From contig DEXQ01000014.1 in the NCBI GenBank assembly GCA_002364215.1, positions 19,630 through 67,323 on the forward strand: DNA of 47,694 nucleotides, read 5' to 3'. This document shows, piece after piece, positions 35,517-44,087 of this stretch. Below the pieces are notes generated by a model, which searched no databases, was not told the DNA's origin, and saw nothing but the letters and a program-made list of their open reading frames with translations. The DNA is from Aequorivita sp. UBA3180. Lineage in GTDB: Bacteria; Bacteroidota; Bacteroidia; Flavobacteriales; Flavobacteriaceae. The position numbers were made by a program, and so were the translations under genes. Each line of letters begins with the position of its first letter. The first letter of the stretch is position 1.

Positions 35517-35675
35517 TGTATTTAATTAAAAAATTTATAATAAGTGGCAAAGATAGTATTATAATTGACAAATACACTTTTTAAGATTGTTTATTTTAAA
35601 AACTTAAATTTTTAAAATTTCTGTAAAAAATTAACATTTTTGATTAAATATCAAAAAAACAAATTCCAATCATCA

Positions 35676-36881
35676 CTACAAATCAATAGCTATTTGATTT
35701 TTTAGAATATCCTCAAACGTTTCCCTCTTTCTTATTAAATGTGCTTTTCCTTTATACCAAAGCACTTCTGCGGGTCGATAACGTGAATTATAATTACTTG
35801 CCATAGTGAAGCAATATGCCCCTGCATTGTGGAATGATAAAACATCTCCTTCGTGAACCTCGGGAATTCTTCTGTTGTTTGCAAACGTATCAGTTTCGCA
35901 AATGTAACCTGTTACGGTATAAAAGCGATCCCTGCCGTGAGGGCGAGAAACGTTTGAAATTTCATGCTGAGACCCGTAAAGCATTGGACGAATTAAATGG
36001 TTAAAACCACTATCAACCTGAGCAAAAACCGTAGAAGTGGTTTGTTTAATCACGTTCACCTTTACCAAAAACTGTCCGGCCTCGCTTACCAAAAACTTAC
36101 CAGGCTCAAAAGCCAAGGTTAGTTTTTTACCGTATTTTTTGCTGAAATCATTGAAACGCTTGCTCAGTTTTTTTCCGAGTTCCTCAACGTTTGTTTCAAT
36201 ATCGCCTTCTTTATAGGGAACTTTAAAACCGCTTCCGAAGTCAATAAATTCCAAATTGTCAAAGTTTTCTGCGGCATTAAAAAGTATTTCCGAAGCATAA
36301 AGAAAAACATCAATATCAAGAATATCGCTTCCGGTGTGCATATGGATACCATTGATATTCATACCGGTATTTTCAACAATTCTTTTCAGCAAGGGCATTT
36401 GGTGTATTGAAATCCCGAACTTGCTATCAATATGCCCCACGGAAATATTTGCATTTCCGCCAGCCATTACATGTGGATTTATACGAATACAGACTGGTGT
36501 TTTAGGATGCTTGGTTCCAAATTGTTCCAAAATGGAAAGGTTGTCAATATTAATCTGTACCCCAAGCTTTGCAGCCTTTTCTATCTCTTCCAAAGAAATT
36601 CCGTTGGGAGTGTAGATTATATCCTCAGGTTTTGCACCAGCTTCCAAACCAAGCATCACTTCCTGTATAGAGACGGTATCTAGGCCACCACCCATTTTTA
36701 TAATCAGTTTTAACACTGAAATATTGGAAAGTGCCTTTACCGCATAATTTATTCTCAGTTTCTCCACCTTATCAAAAGCGCTGGTTAACCGTTTATACTG
36801 CTTTTCAATTTTAGCGGCATCATAAACATAAACAGGGCTTCCGAATTCTTGGGCTATCGCCAAAAGGTCTTGATTTTTCAT
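35676..36881 (-). CDS. lysA: Diaminopimelate decarboxylase
   Basis: A 401-residue PLP enzyme for the last step of lysine synthesis, removing CO2 from meso-diaminopimelate. The Schiff-base lysine is Lys49 in 'INYAVKALSN'. Other signatures are 'GGGLDTVSIQEVMLGLEAG', 'HMHTGSDI', 'LEFIDFGSGFKVPY', 'FEPGKFLVSEAG' and 'CETDTFANNRRIPEVHEGDVLSFHNAGAYCFTMASNYNSR'. The last contains the cysteine of the partner active site (Cys-Glu-Ser/Thr-x-Asp motif). Length matches (390-420). It is divergent from sucC. On the minus strand TATTTTTG (36922-36915) is a plausible -7 box. Confidence 0.95.
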   Translation of the reverse strand: MKNQDLLAIAQEFGSPVYVYDAAKIEKQYKRLTSAFDKVEKLRINYAVKALSNISVLKLIIKMGGGLDTVSIQEVMLGLEAGAKPEDIIYTPNGISLEEIEKAAKLGVQINIDNLSILEQFGTKHPKTPVCIRINPHVMAGGNANISVGHIDSKFGISIHQMPLLKRIVENTGMNINGIHMHTGSDILDIDVFLYASEILFNAAENFDNLEFIDFGSGFKVPYKEGDIETNVEELGKKLSKRFNDFSKKYGKKLTLAFEPGKFLVSEAGQFLVKVNVIKQTTSTVFAQVDSGFNHLIRPMLYGSQHEISNVSRPHGRDRFYTVTGYICETDTFANNRRIPEVHEGDVLSFHNAGAYCFTMASNYNSRYRPAEVLWYKGKAHLIRKRETFEDILKNQIAIDL

Positions 36882-36914
36882 TATTTTAAGAATAAATTTT
36901 TAAAAATTAAGGCG

Positions 36915-36922
36915 CAAAAATA
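36915..36922 (-). promoter_or_regulatory. -7 box for lysA
   Basis: Minus-strand TATTTTTG (TAnnTTTG) lies 33 bp upstream of the lysA start in the divergent lysA-sucC spacer. No good -33 partner is seen. Confidence 0.35.
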
Positions 36923-37039
36923 GGGATGTAACTCGAATTACTTCATTAATAAACACTTAAATTTTTAGATTTTTGAAATCCGTAAAATTTCTGTAATGCA
37001 AAGCTTCAAAAAACATTAGTCCATTCCTGCAACATTTGT

Positions 37040-37047
37040 TATTTTTG
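37040..37047 (+). promoter_or_regulatory. -7 box for sucC
   Basis: TATTTTTG lies 30 bp before the sucC ATG, with TTAG (37016-37019) 20 bp upstream as an imperfect -33 box. Confidence 0.45.
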
Positions 37048-37077
37048 CCTTCCATAAACAAGTACAAAACCGCTACT

Positions 37078-38268
37078 ATGAATTTACACGAATATCAGGG
37101 AAAAGAAATCTTAAACAGTTTTGGCGTTGAAATACAGCGCGGTATCGTGGCTACCACTCCAAAAGAGGCAGTGGACGCCGCCAAAAAACTTACCGAGGAA
37201 ACCGGAACGGGCTGGCACGTTATTAAGGCTCAAGTTCACGCCGGGGGCCGGGGTAAGGGCGGAGGTGTAAAACTTGCAAAGAATCTTCAGGAAGTTGAGG
37301 ATATTGCTGGAAAAATCATAGGGATGGACCTTGTTACCCCGCAAACTTCTGCGGAAGGAAAAAGGGTTCACCAGGTTTTGATTGCCGAAGATGTTTATTA
37401 CCCAGGTGATAGCGAACCGGAAGAGTATTATATGAGCGTGCTTTTAAATCGTTCCACAGGAAGAAATATGATAATGTATTCTACCGAAGGCGGGATGGAT
37501 ATTGAAACTGTTGCCGAGGAAACTCCACATTTAATATTCACTGAAGAAATTGATCCAGCCGTTGGTTTATTGGGCTTTCAGGCAAGAAGGGTCGCTTTCA
37601 ATCTTGGTTTGAGTGGAAAGGCTTTTAAGGAAATGACAAAATTTGTTACTGCGCTATACAAAGCATACAATGAATCTGACTCTTCCCTTTTTGAAATAAA
37701 CCCGGTTTTAAAAACCAGTGATGATAAAATTATTGCCGTGGATGCCAAGGTAAGTATTGATGACAACGCCCTTTACCGCCACAAAGATTATATGGAAATG
37801 CGCGACAAACGCGAGGAAAACCCTGTGGAAGTTGAAGCAAAGGAAAAAGGCTTGAACTATGTTGACCTTGACGGAAACGTTGGTTGTATGGTTAACGGTG
37901 CCGGACTCGCAATGGCAACAATGGACTTGATTAAACAAGCTGGCGGTGAGCCCGCAAACTTCCTTGACGTTGGTGGAACTGCAGATGCCGAGCGTGTTGA
38001 GGCTGCATTTAAATTAATCTTGAAAGACCCGAACGTAAAAGCAATCTTGATAAATATTTTCGGGGGAATTGTACGTTGTGACCGTGTTGCGCAGGGCGTG
38101 ATTGATGCCTACAAAAATATGGGAACTATTCATGTTCCAATTATTGTACGTTTGCAGGGAACAAATGCAGATATTGCAAAAAAACTAATTGACGATAGCG
38201 GGCTGGACGTACAGAGCGCTATTGAATTTCAAGAGGCTGCCGATAAAGTAAAAGCAGTTCTTTCATAA
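37078..38268 (+). CDS. sucC: Succinate-CoA ligase (ADP-forming) subunit beta
   Basis: A 396-residue subunit of the TCA-cycle enzyme that makes ATP or GTP from succinyl-CoA. The ATP-grasp domain shows 'MNLHEYQGKEILNSFGV' and 'HVIKAQVHAGGRGKGGGVKLAKNLQEV'. The C-terminal CoA-ligase domain shows 'GGTADAERVEAAFKLILKDPNVKAILINIFGGIVRCDRVAQGVI'. The ATG at 37078 gives the usual N-terminus; the frame extends 14 codons upstream across the -7 box and is rejected. sucD is not adjacent, so the alpha subunit is encoded elsewhere, a common arrangement in this phylum. A terminator follows directly. Confidence 0.96.
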   Translation: MNLHEYQGKEILNSFGVEIQRGIVATTPKEAVDAAKKLTEETGTGWHVIKAQVHAGGRGKGGGVKLAKNLQEVEDIAGKIIGMDLVTPQTSAEGKRVHQVLIAEDVYYPGDSEPEEYYMSVLLNRSTGRNMIMYSTEGGMDIETVAEETPHLIFTEEIDPAVGLLGFQARRVAFNLGLSGKAFKEMTKFVTALYKAYNESDSSLFEINPVLKTSDDKIIAVDAKVSIDDNALYRHKDYMEMRDKREENPVEVEAKEKGLNYVDLDGNVGCMVNGAGLAMATMDLIKQAGGEPANFLDVGGTADAERVEAAFKLILKDPNVKAILINIFGGIVRCDRVAQGVIDAYKNMGTIHVPIIVRLQGTNADIAKKLIDDSGLDVQSAIEFQEAADKVKAVLS

Positions 38269-38283
38269 ACCTAATTTATAATT

Positions 38284-38320
38284 GCAAAAGCCCTTTGCAT
38301 TTGCAAGGGCTTTTTTTTGA
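38284..38320 (+). terminator. Rho-independent terminator after sucC
   Basis: AAAAGCCCTTTGCA pairs with TGCAAGGGCTTTT (one bulge), followed by a run of T. It lies about 17 bp after the sucC stop. Confidence 0.9.
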
Positions 38321-38330
38321 AATATAAAGT

Positions 38331-38726
38331 ATGGAAAGGAACCCCAAATCCCTTCTTAGTGATTTAATAAATATGGTAATGGCCGACGGGAAAATAAAAC
38401 CTTCCGAGATAGACTTTATCCAGAAGCTGGCCAGACGTATGGAAATTTCGGATAAGGAATTGGTTGATTTATTTGAGAATCCTCAACCCTCACGCCCAGT
38501 CTTTAATGAGGTGGAGCGCATTACACACTTCTATAAATTAATCTTGATGATGAATGTGGACAACGAAACTCACGAATCTGAAATTGTTGCGCTAAAGAAT
38601 TTTGGGCTTAGAATGGGCATTCGCCCCATTGTTGCCGATCAGATTTTGAAAAAAATGGATGAATCTGAAGAAAAGATGGTACCCGCTGAAGAACTACTGA
38701 AAATTTTCAAAATATATTACAATTAG
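38331..38726 (+). CDS. TerB-like small helical protein
   Basis: A 131-residue all-helical protein with a TerB/DjlA-like opening: 'LLSDLINMVMADGKIKPSEIDFIQKLARRMEISDKELVDLF', where 'ADGKIKPSE' is the acidic TerB signature. The second half repeats the theme ('NETHESEIVALKNFGLRMGI'). Homologues are sometimes labelled excinuclease ABC subunit B, which is wrong: no helicase motif is present, and the real uvrB lies near 44-46 kb. Function is unknown; TerB domains in other bacteria bind metal at membranes. Its stop overlaps the convergent DUF2254 gene by 4 bp. Confidence 0.75.
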   Translation: MERNPKSLLSDLINMVMADGKIKPSEIDFIQKLARRMEISDKELVDLFENPQPSRPVFNEVERITHFYKLILMMNVDNETHESEIVALKNFGLRMGIRPIVADQILKKMDESEEKMVPAEELLKIFKIYYN

Positions 38727-39997
38727 TCAGCAATCATTTTTTCAATCACCGAAACATCCCATTCGGAGTCGAAAGCGTTTTTAGCCTGCTCCAATAGCGT
38801 TCCCATCTCTTCCTTAATCACTGCTATGTAATTATCTTCTGCGGCAGTTTGCTTTTGAAGATAGACCATCATCCACAACAGTTTCTCAACCATTACCGGA
38901 TCGTGCTTACAATAGGTGCGCAGCGAAGCCATTACATTATACATCAATTCCTTAAAGGTGACAACCGCCATTCTAAGTGTTGCATTTTCTTTATGTATGA
39001 TAATTCCATTATCATTTTTCTGCATCCGTAATGCAAACAAATCCGTCAAATAATCTACGGCATTGATAGCGGTTCCGGGATCATTGATTCCAGGTGACAT
39101 TGCCTTAACAGCTATTTCGGTAATTTGCTTAAATGCCAAAATATAATTGTCCTCAACCAATTCGCCACGTGCAAAGCTGATGTTGGAAATAATTGAATTC
39201 ACTACTTTTTCATCCAATTGCTTTTCAGATTTCAGAAAAATTGAATTCTTCAGCACGAAAAGTCCTTTTGGTATTGTTATGTAAATCTTGGTTTCTTCAT
39301 CTTCGCAAATTCTCAAAATATTTTTTATGGATATATTCTGGAAATAACCGCTTCTTCCCGCTTTATACTCGTACCAATTATCTGTATTTGGAAATTTTTT
39401 AAATTGCCCTTTTTCAGAATCAATTAAGCCTTGAAGTCTTTTTTCGGCATATTCAAAAATGGCATCCAAAATGTTGTTTATCTGTATACTCTGTGAAATA
39501 TTATGGATGAAATAGATAAAGGCAACCAAGCAAACAATGGTAAAAACAATTCCCAAAAGTACCGAGAATCCCGGTAGGGTATATTTATCCTCACTTGGTT
39601 CAATAGAAAAAAGAATAAAAATATTGTAAAGAATCGTGGCAAGATATATTCCCAAAATTACTTGGTGGCGCCTATCGCTAATCAAACCCGGAAGCAATCG
39701 CGGGGAATAATTATTGGATGCCTGGCTAAGCAGTAGCATTACCATGGAAAAACTGAAAACCATCAACGAAATAAGCCCTCCCAAACATGCACTAAGTACC
39801 GTTAGCGCGGTATCTCCATCCTCTACCATTAACAACGGTAAAACGTCCATTATTTTTCTGGATATTCCGTGTTGCTCTAAATAAATCATTAAAAGGGCAA
39901 CAAAAAAACCGGAAATGGCAAATAGTGTAGGGTAAAAAGCAATTTTGCTTTCAATGGTATTGAAGAAATCAAAAATGCGGATGAAAAGTTTTTTCAT
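38723..39997 (-). CDS. DUF2254 inner-membrane protein
   Basis: A 424-residue protein matching DUF2254. The N-terminal third has four transmembrane segments ('FYPTLFAISGFFVALLMIYL', 'VLSACLGGLISLMVFSFSMVMLLL', 'QVILGIYLATILYNIFILF', 'VLLGIVFTIVCLVAFIYFIH'). The signature 'QASNNYSPRLLPGLISDRRHQVILG' lies between the second and third. The cytoplasmic part holds 'VKAMSPGINDPGTAINAVDYLTDL', the most conserved family block. Function is unknown; a transport or sensing role is speculation. It is tail-to-tail with the TerB-like gene with overlapping stops. Confidence 0.87.
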   Translation of the reverse strand: MKKLFIRIFDFFNTIESKIAFYPTLFAISGFFVALLMIYLEQHGISRKIMDVLPLLMVEDGDTALTVLSACLGGLISLMVFSFSMVMLLLSQASNNYSPRLLPGLISDRRHQVILGIYLATILYNIFILFSIEPSEDKYTLPGFSVLLGIVFTIVCLVAFIYFIHNISQSIQINNILDAIFEYAEKRLQGLIDSEKGQFKKFPNTDNWYEYKAGRSGYFQNISIKNILRICEDEETKIYITIPKGLFVLKNSIFLKSEKQLDEKVVNSIISNISFARGELVEDNYILAFKQITEIAVKAMSPGINDPGTAINAVDYLTDLFALRMQKNDNGIIIHKENATLRMAVVTFKELMYNVMASLRTYCKHDPVMVEKLLWMMVYLQKQTAAEDNYIAVIKEEMGTLLEQAKNAFDSEWDVSVIEKMIAD

Positions 39998-40204
39998 AAA
40001 TGTCAGTTAGTGATTTTTAAAAGTACTGAAACCACTATTCAAAATTCTTAAAAATGAATTAAATCTTCCAAGCGTCCCATTGTCTAGTGCCAAAAAGACA
40101 TTTCAAACTCTTTCTTTACGGTCAAAATGTCTGTAAAAATACTATGGAATCATTATTGACTAATAGATTGAAAAATAAGTCAGAATTTTAAACAATATAT
40201 AGTT

Positions 40205-40639
40205 ATGAAAACAGTTAATAAAAACAGTATTTGGTTACCGGGACTTTTGGATAACCTGCTTTTTGACAACAAGTTAGATGTATTTAATAACAATTATGAA
40301 ACATTTAGCATTCCAGCAGTAAATATTACTGAAAATTTCCCGAATTTTGTAGTCGAATTGGCCGTTCCGGGTTTGAAAAAGGAAGATTTTACCATTGAGG
40401 TTGAGGAAGATACCTTAAAAATCGCTTCAAAGAAGGTAGAAGAAAAGGAGGAAGAAAGTAGCAATTCCCAAATTAGAAGAAGGGAATTCAATTTTCAAAG
40501 TTTTGAACGTTCTTTCAAACTTCCCGAAAACATTAAAACTGAAGATATTCAGGCTAATTACGAAAATGGAATCCTAAGGGTTACGCTTCCAAAGATGGAA
40601 GAAAAGAAAGCATTGAAGAAAATGGTTGAGATTTCATAA
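40205..40639 (+). CDS. Small heat shock protein, Hsp20/alpha-crystallin family
   Basis: A 144-residue ATP-independent holdase chaperone. The alpha-crystallin domain spans about 36-135, opening 'SIPAVNITENFPNFVVELAVPGLKKEDFTIEVEEDTLKIASKK'. It closes with the conserved A-x(n)-G-x-L block 'IQANYENGILRVTLPK'. Length is typical (140-150). The 200-bp upstream spacer shows no CIRCE-like inverted repeat, and no clear TAnnTTTG box was found, so regulation cannot be read from the sequence. Confidence 0.93.
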   Translation: MKTVNKNSIWLPGLLDNLLFDNKLDVFNNNYETFSIPAVNITENFPNFVVELAVPGLKKEDFTIEVEEDTLKIASKKVEEKEEESSNSQIRRREFNFQSFERSFKLPENIKTEDIQANYENGILRVTLPKMEEKKALKKMVEIS

Positions 40640-40671
40640 TTGAAATTTAATTTGGTTAGTTAGTTGAAAAT

Positions 40672-40706
40672 GACCGCGTGCTACTCAATCGGTGCGCGGT
40701 TTTTTC
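40672..40706 (+). terminator. Terminator between Hsp20 and rluF
   Basis: ACCGCGTGC pairs with GTGCGCGGT (two weak pairs) around a short loop, followed by TTTTTT on the plus strand. It serves Hsp20 and lies just beyond the convergent rluF stop. Confidence 0.8.
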
Positions 40707-40712
40707 ATGGGG

Positions 40713-41567
40713 TTAATTGGGCCCTCTCCTTCTTCGACCACCTGTACTTCTCTGGGCTCTTTTTAAATTTCGCTCCTCTTGTCTTTTCTTTTCAGGTTTT
40801 ACGGTTTCTACCGCCTTTTCCCGGCCATCTTTTTGATAAGCCTTGGGGAGACCATCACTATCCTTAACGGAGTCTTTCAGCGTTTTAAGTTCTTCCGCCG
40901 TAAGATCGCGCCACGCGCCCACGGGTAAATCTCCCAACTCAAGGTTCATAATGCGGATGCGTTGTAAAGCAACAACTTCATAACCCAAATATTCGCACAT
41001 CCTGCGAATCTGCCTGTTTAGTCCCTGCACTAAAATAATCCGAAACTCAAACCTGCTGATTCGTTCCACCTTGCAGCGCTTGGTTACCGTATCCAAAATA
41101 GGAATCCCGGAACCCATGCGCTTAATAAATTCATCGGTAACGGGCCTATCTACTTTTACTATGTATTCCTTTTCGTGCTTGTTGCCTGCACGGAGTATTT
41201 TGTTTACTATATCGCCTTCATTTGTCAATAAAAGCAATCCTTCACTGGGCTTGTCCAATCTTCCCACGGGGAAAATGCGTTCGGGATGGTTTACAAAATC
41301 CACTACATTATCGTCAAAGCGGGTATCGGTGGTACAGGTAATTCCAACTGGTTTATTCAGCATTATATATACTTCGGCAGTATTTTCCTTGATGAGTTTT
41401 CCATCCACGCGAACCTCATCATTGGGCATCACCCTATCTCCCAGCCCGCTCTTTTCGCCATTCACGGTTACGCGTCCCTTTTCAATTAAAGTATCGGCCT
41501 CGCGGCGGGAGCAGTAACCGCTATCGCTTATCGCCTTGTTCAATCGTACGGAATCTGGATGGTGCAT
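40713..41567 (-). CDS. rluF: 23S rRNA pseudouridine(2604) synthase RluF
   Basis: A 284-residue RsuA-family pseudouridine synthase. An N-terminal S4 RNA-binding domain ('VRLNKAISDSGYCSRREADTLIEKGRVTVNG') is followed by the catalytic domain with Asp105 in 'FPVGRLDKPSEGLLLLTN' and 'VQGLNRQIRRMCEYLGYEV'. 'ILRAGNKHEKEYIVKVDRPVTDEFIKRMGSGIPILDTVTKRCKV' matches RluF closely. The C-terminal 50 residues are basic and low in complexity, as in other RluF proteins. The ATG at 41567 is chosen because a minus-strand TATCTTTG (41589-41582) lies 14 bp before it; a longer frame to 41606 would cross that box. Confidence 0.92.
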   Translation of the reverse strand: MHHPDSVRLNKAISDSGYCSRREADTLIEKGRVTVNGEKSGLGDRVMPNDEVRVDGKLIKENTAEVYIMLNKPVGITCTTDTRFDDNVVDFVNHPERIFPVGRLDKPSEGLLLLTNEGDIVNKILRAGNKHEKEYIVKVDRPVTDEFIKRMGSGIPILDTVTKRCKVERISRFEFRIILVQGLNRQIRRMCEYLGYEVVALQRIRIMNLELGDLPVGAWRDLTAEELKTLKDSVKDSDGLPKAYQKDGREKAVETVKPEKKRQEERNLKRAQRSTGGRRRRGPN

Positions 41568-41581
41568 TTCTAATTTTTCAA

Positions 41582-41589
41582 CAAAGATA
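41582..41589 (-). promoter_or_regulatory. -7 box deciding the rluF start
   Basis: Minus-strand TATCTTTG matches TAnnTTTG and implies a leader of about 10 nt for the ATG at 41567. No clear -33 partner is seen. Confidence 0.45.
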
Positions 41590-41682
41590 CCATTATTGCA
41601 GCGCATAGCGAAAAGGTTAAATTTGATTTAAACGTCCTATCCAACTTTTTAAAAAATTGTAGTTTCAACAAAAATTTCAACA

Positions 41683-43212
41683 ATGGCAATACTCGGCTCA
41701 ATAATAAAAACCGCGATCGATCTTCGGGGAGCGATCGTTTCAGAAAAATCTCCCGTGGAATCGCAGCGGGAAGTCCTAAAAAATCTGCTCGAAAAGGCGA
41801 AGGATACCGCCTTTGGGAAGTATTACGGCTATTCAAAAATTCTTGAAGCAACCGAGATTGAAAAAGAGTTTGCAGAGAAAGTTCCCTATTTTGATTACCA
41901 CCAAATGGAGGCCGAATGGTGGTGCAAAACCCAAGAAGGGATGGAAGATATAAGTTGGCCTGGAAAACCCACCTACTTTGCCCGAAGCAGCGGCACAACC
42001 GGAAAAACCTCAAAACGAATTCCCGTTACCGACGAGATGATCGAGGCCATTCGCACCACGGGCATCAAGCAAGTTGGCGCATTGACAAATTTTGAAATTC
42101 CTTCCGATTTTTACGAAAAGGAAATTATGATGCTAGGCAGCAGCACCAATCTGGAGGAACAGGATCAGTTTTTGGAGGGTGAAATAAGCGGTATCAGCGC
42201 CAGCAACATTCCGTTTTGGTTTCGGGGCTATTACAAACCGGGAGAGGAAATTGCCCAAATGGACGACTGGGACCAAAAGGTGGAAACCATCGCCAAAAAT
42301 GCCCGAAATTGGGACATTGGAGCCCTCAGCGGAATTCCTTCGTGGATGGAACTGATGATGAAGAAAGTTATTGAATATCACGACGCGGCAAACATTCACG
42401 AAATTTGGCCAAACCTGCAGGTCTATACCACTGGCGGTGTTGCGTTTCAGCCGTATGAGAAGAGTTTTAACCAATTATTGGCGCATCCCATTATTGTGAT
42501 TGACACCTATTTGGCCTCGGAAGGGTTTTTGGCATTTCAGAATAGGCCCGATACCACTTCAATGAAGTTGGTTACCGACAATGGAATCTATTTTGAATTC
42601 GTTCCCTTCAAACCCGAGTATATCAACGATGATGGTTCCCTTGCACAGGACGCCCCTGCCCTAACCCTCGCCGAAGTGGAACCGGGTGTGGATTATGTTT
42701 TGATAATCAGTACAGTCTCGGGCGCTTGGAGGTATTTGATAGGCGATACCATTGCTTTTACCGATGTGGAAAAGGCCGAAATAAAAATCACGGGGCGGAC
42801 CAAATTCTTTTTAAATGTGGTTGGTTCACAATTATCCGTGAACAAAATGGAAGTTGCCCTGCGTGAAATGGAGGAGAAATTCGATATAAAAATCCCCGAA
42901 TTTACTTTAGCAGCGGTCAAAATAGATGGCGAATTTTATCACCATTGGTATTTAGGTACGGAAACCGAAATCGACGCAGCAGAAATAGCGAACGCGCTGG
43001 ATGAAGCCTTAAAGGAAGCAAATAAAAACTACGCAGTCGCACGTTCAAAAGCGTTGAAGGGCGTAAAAGTGAATACTGTTAATCCTGAAATTTTCCACGA
43101 ATGGAACGCCAAAAACAAAAAGAAGGGCGGACAGGTAAAAATGGAAAAGGTTATGGACGAGGAAAAGTTTGCGGAGTGGGAAAGGTTTGTAAAAACTCAG
43201 GTTAGGGAGTGA
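41683..43212 (+). CDS. GH3-family acyl-adenylating protein
   Basis: A 509-residue protein of the GH3 family, best known in plants for conjugating auxin or jasmonate to amino acids. Visible adenylation motifs are the phosphate loop 'YFARSSGTTGKTSKRIPVT' (about 95-115), 'LQVYTTGGVAFQPYEKSF', and a C-terminal block 'YLIGDTIAFTDVEKAEIKITGRTKFFLNVVGSQLSVNKMEVALREMEEKF'. Plant GH3 proteins are about 600 residues. Bacterial members are widespread in Bacteroidota and their substrate is unknown. The start is ATG at 41683. The stop codon is the first part of a heptamer array. No neighbouring biosynthetic gene suggests a substrate. Confidence 0.88.
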   Translation: MAILGSIIKTAIDLRGAIVSEKSPVESQREVLKNLLEKAKDTAFGKYYGYSKILEATEIEKEFAEKVPYFDYHQMEAEWWCKTQEGMEDISWPGKPTYFARSSGTTGKTSKRIPVTDEMIEAIRTTGIKQVGALTNFEIPSDFYEKEIMMLGSSTNLEEQDQFLEGEISGISASNIPFWFRGYYKPGEEIAQMDDWDQKVETIAKNARNWDIGALSGIPSWMELMMKKVIEYHDAANIHEIWPNLQVYTTGGVAFQPYEKSFNQLLAHPIIVIDTYLASEGFLAFQNRPDTTSMKLVTDNGIYFEFVPFKPEYINDDGSLAQDAPALTLAEVEPGVDYVLIISTVSGAWRYLIGDTIAFTDVEKAEIKITGRTKFFLNVVGSQLSVNKMEVALREMEEKFDIKIPEFTLAAVKIDGEFYHHWYLGTETEIDAAEIANALDEALKEANKNYAVARSKALKGVKVNTVNPEIFHEWNAKNKKKGGQVKMEKVMDEEKFAEWERFVKTQVRE

Positions 43213-43235
43213 GGTGTGAGGTGTGAGGTGTGAAA
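43209..43235. repeat. Heptamer array GTGAGGT
   Basis: Three perfect GTGAGGT copies (43209-43229) and a partial fourth. The first copy contains the TGA stop codon of the GH3-family gene. Confidence 0.85.
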
Positions 43236-43330
43236 AGTACAAATCCCGAAAATTTCATATTACAATCTTATTGCTCTGAGCGCGGCAGAAGGGTCTATTA
43301 AACAAATTAACGCTTCAACAATAAAACATA

Positions 43331-43984
43331 TCAGCTACCCTCTTCCCCCACAATCTCTGGCTCCTCTTCTACTTTATTTTCATTGATGAGCTCCATTACT
43401 TCCTCTGGGGAAATATAAAGGCGGCGGATGCGCTCCTTGTATTTTTCGGAAAGGCTGGCGTTGTCGAGTATGAAGTTTTTTGTCTTTAAAATATAATCCC
43501 CCATCCCGTGGGCAATGGCATAGGTATCTGCTGTGCGCTCAACTTCCTTAATATGTGCTGAAGAGAACAGATATTTTATTCCGAAGATAAGCATCCCAAA
43601 ATTTGTGCGTTCCCGATAATCCATAACGTGGCCCAGTTCGTGGCCAAGCCAACCTACTTTTACATCAGACGGTATATCCTCCATGGTGAAATGTTCGCCT
43701 TCAATCTGAATGTTTCGGCTTATTAAAATTACGTACTCCCGGTTTTCCTTTCTCTTAAAAAAACTCGCAAACCGCGGCTGGGCCTGCATGGTGGATTTTT
43801 TAATATTATCCTTGAATTTGAATTCAATTGCGGTATCGTACAGTTCAGGATAAAAGGAAATTGCCTCAATAACTTCTTTTTTGATGCTCTCGGGAATAAT
43901 CTTATTGTCCAAATTGATATTTTGCGCTGAAACCATAGAAATGGTAAAGTACAAAATAGGTTTTATGAGGGACGTTAAAGGCAT
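43331..43984 (-). CDS. Small secreted HExxH protein (putative metalloprotease)
   Basis: A 217-residue precursor with a probable signal peptide ('LTSLIKPILYFTISMVSAQ'). It has the zinc motif HELGH (115-119) in 'VGWLGHELGHVMDYRERTN' and a downstream 'EVERTADTYAIAHGMGDY' (from 147) that could give the third ligand, as in M48-like zincins. It lacks the transmembrane helices of HtpX/M48B enzymes. The C-terminus is acidic ('NENKVEEEPEIVGEEGS'). I do not recognise a named family. It probably acts in the periplasm, with substrate unknown. It lies downstream of uvrB on the same strand after a repeat spacer. Confidence 0.7.
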   Translation of the reverse strand: MPLTSLIKPILYFTISMVSAQNINLDNKIIPESIKKEVIEAISFYPELYDTAIEFKFKDNIKKSTMQAQPRFASFFKRKENREYVILISRNIQIEGEHFTMEDIPSDVKVGWLGHELGHVMDYRERTNFGMLIFGIKYLFSSAHIKEVERTADTYAIAHGMGDYILKTKNFILDNASLSEKYKERIRRLYISPEEVMELINENKVEEEPEIVGEEGS

Positions 43985-44023
43985 TATAAAGTTATTGTTT
44001 GGAGTTTGGGTTTGGGGTTAAAC

Positions 44024-44073
44024 GTTAAGTGTTAAGTGTTAAGTGTTAACTGCGACTGAGACTGTGACTGAAA
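44024..44073. repeat. Heptamer array GTTAAGT plus GACTGW hexamers
   Basis: GTTAAGT occurs three times, followed by GTTAACT (44024-44051, period 7). Then GACTGA, GACTGT, GACTGA (period 6) follow. It lies in the 100-bp gap between uvrB and the small HExxH gene. Confidence 0.85.
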
Positions 44074-44087
44074 ACTTCCAACTAATC

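Noticed and set aside
38331..38726. Annotation as excinuclease subunit B
   Set aside because: Only a TerB-like helical domain is present; the genuine uvrB is at 44088-46085.
40000..40204. CIRCE or similar heat-shock operator before Hsp20
   Set aside because: No inverted repeat of the required form was found in the spacer.
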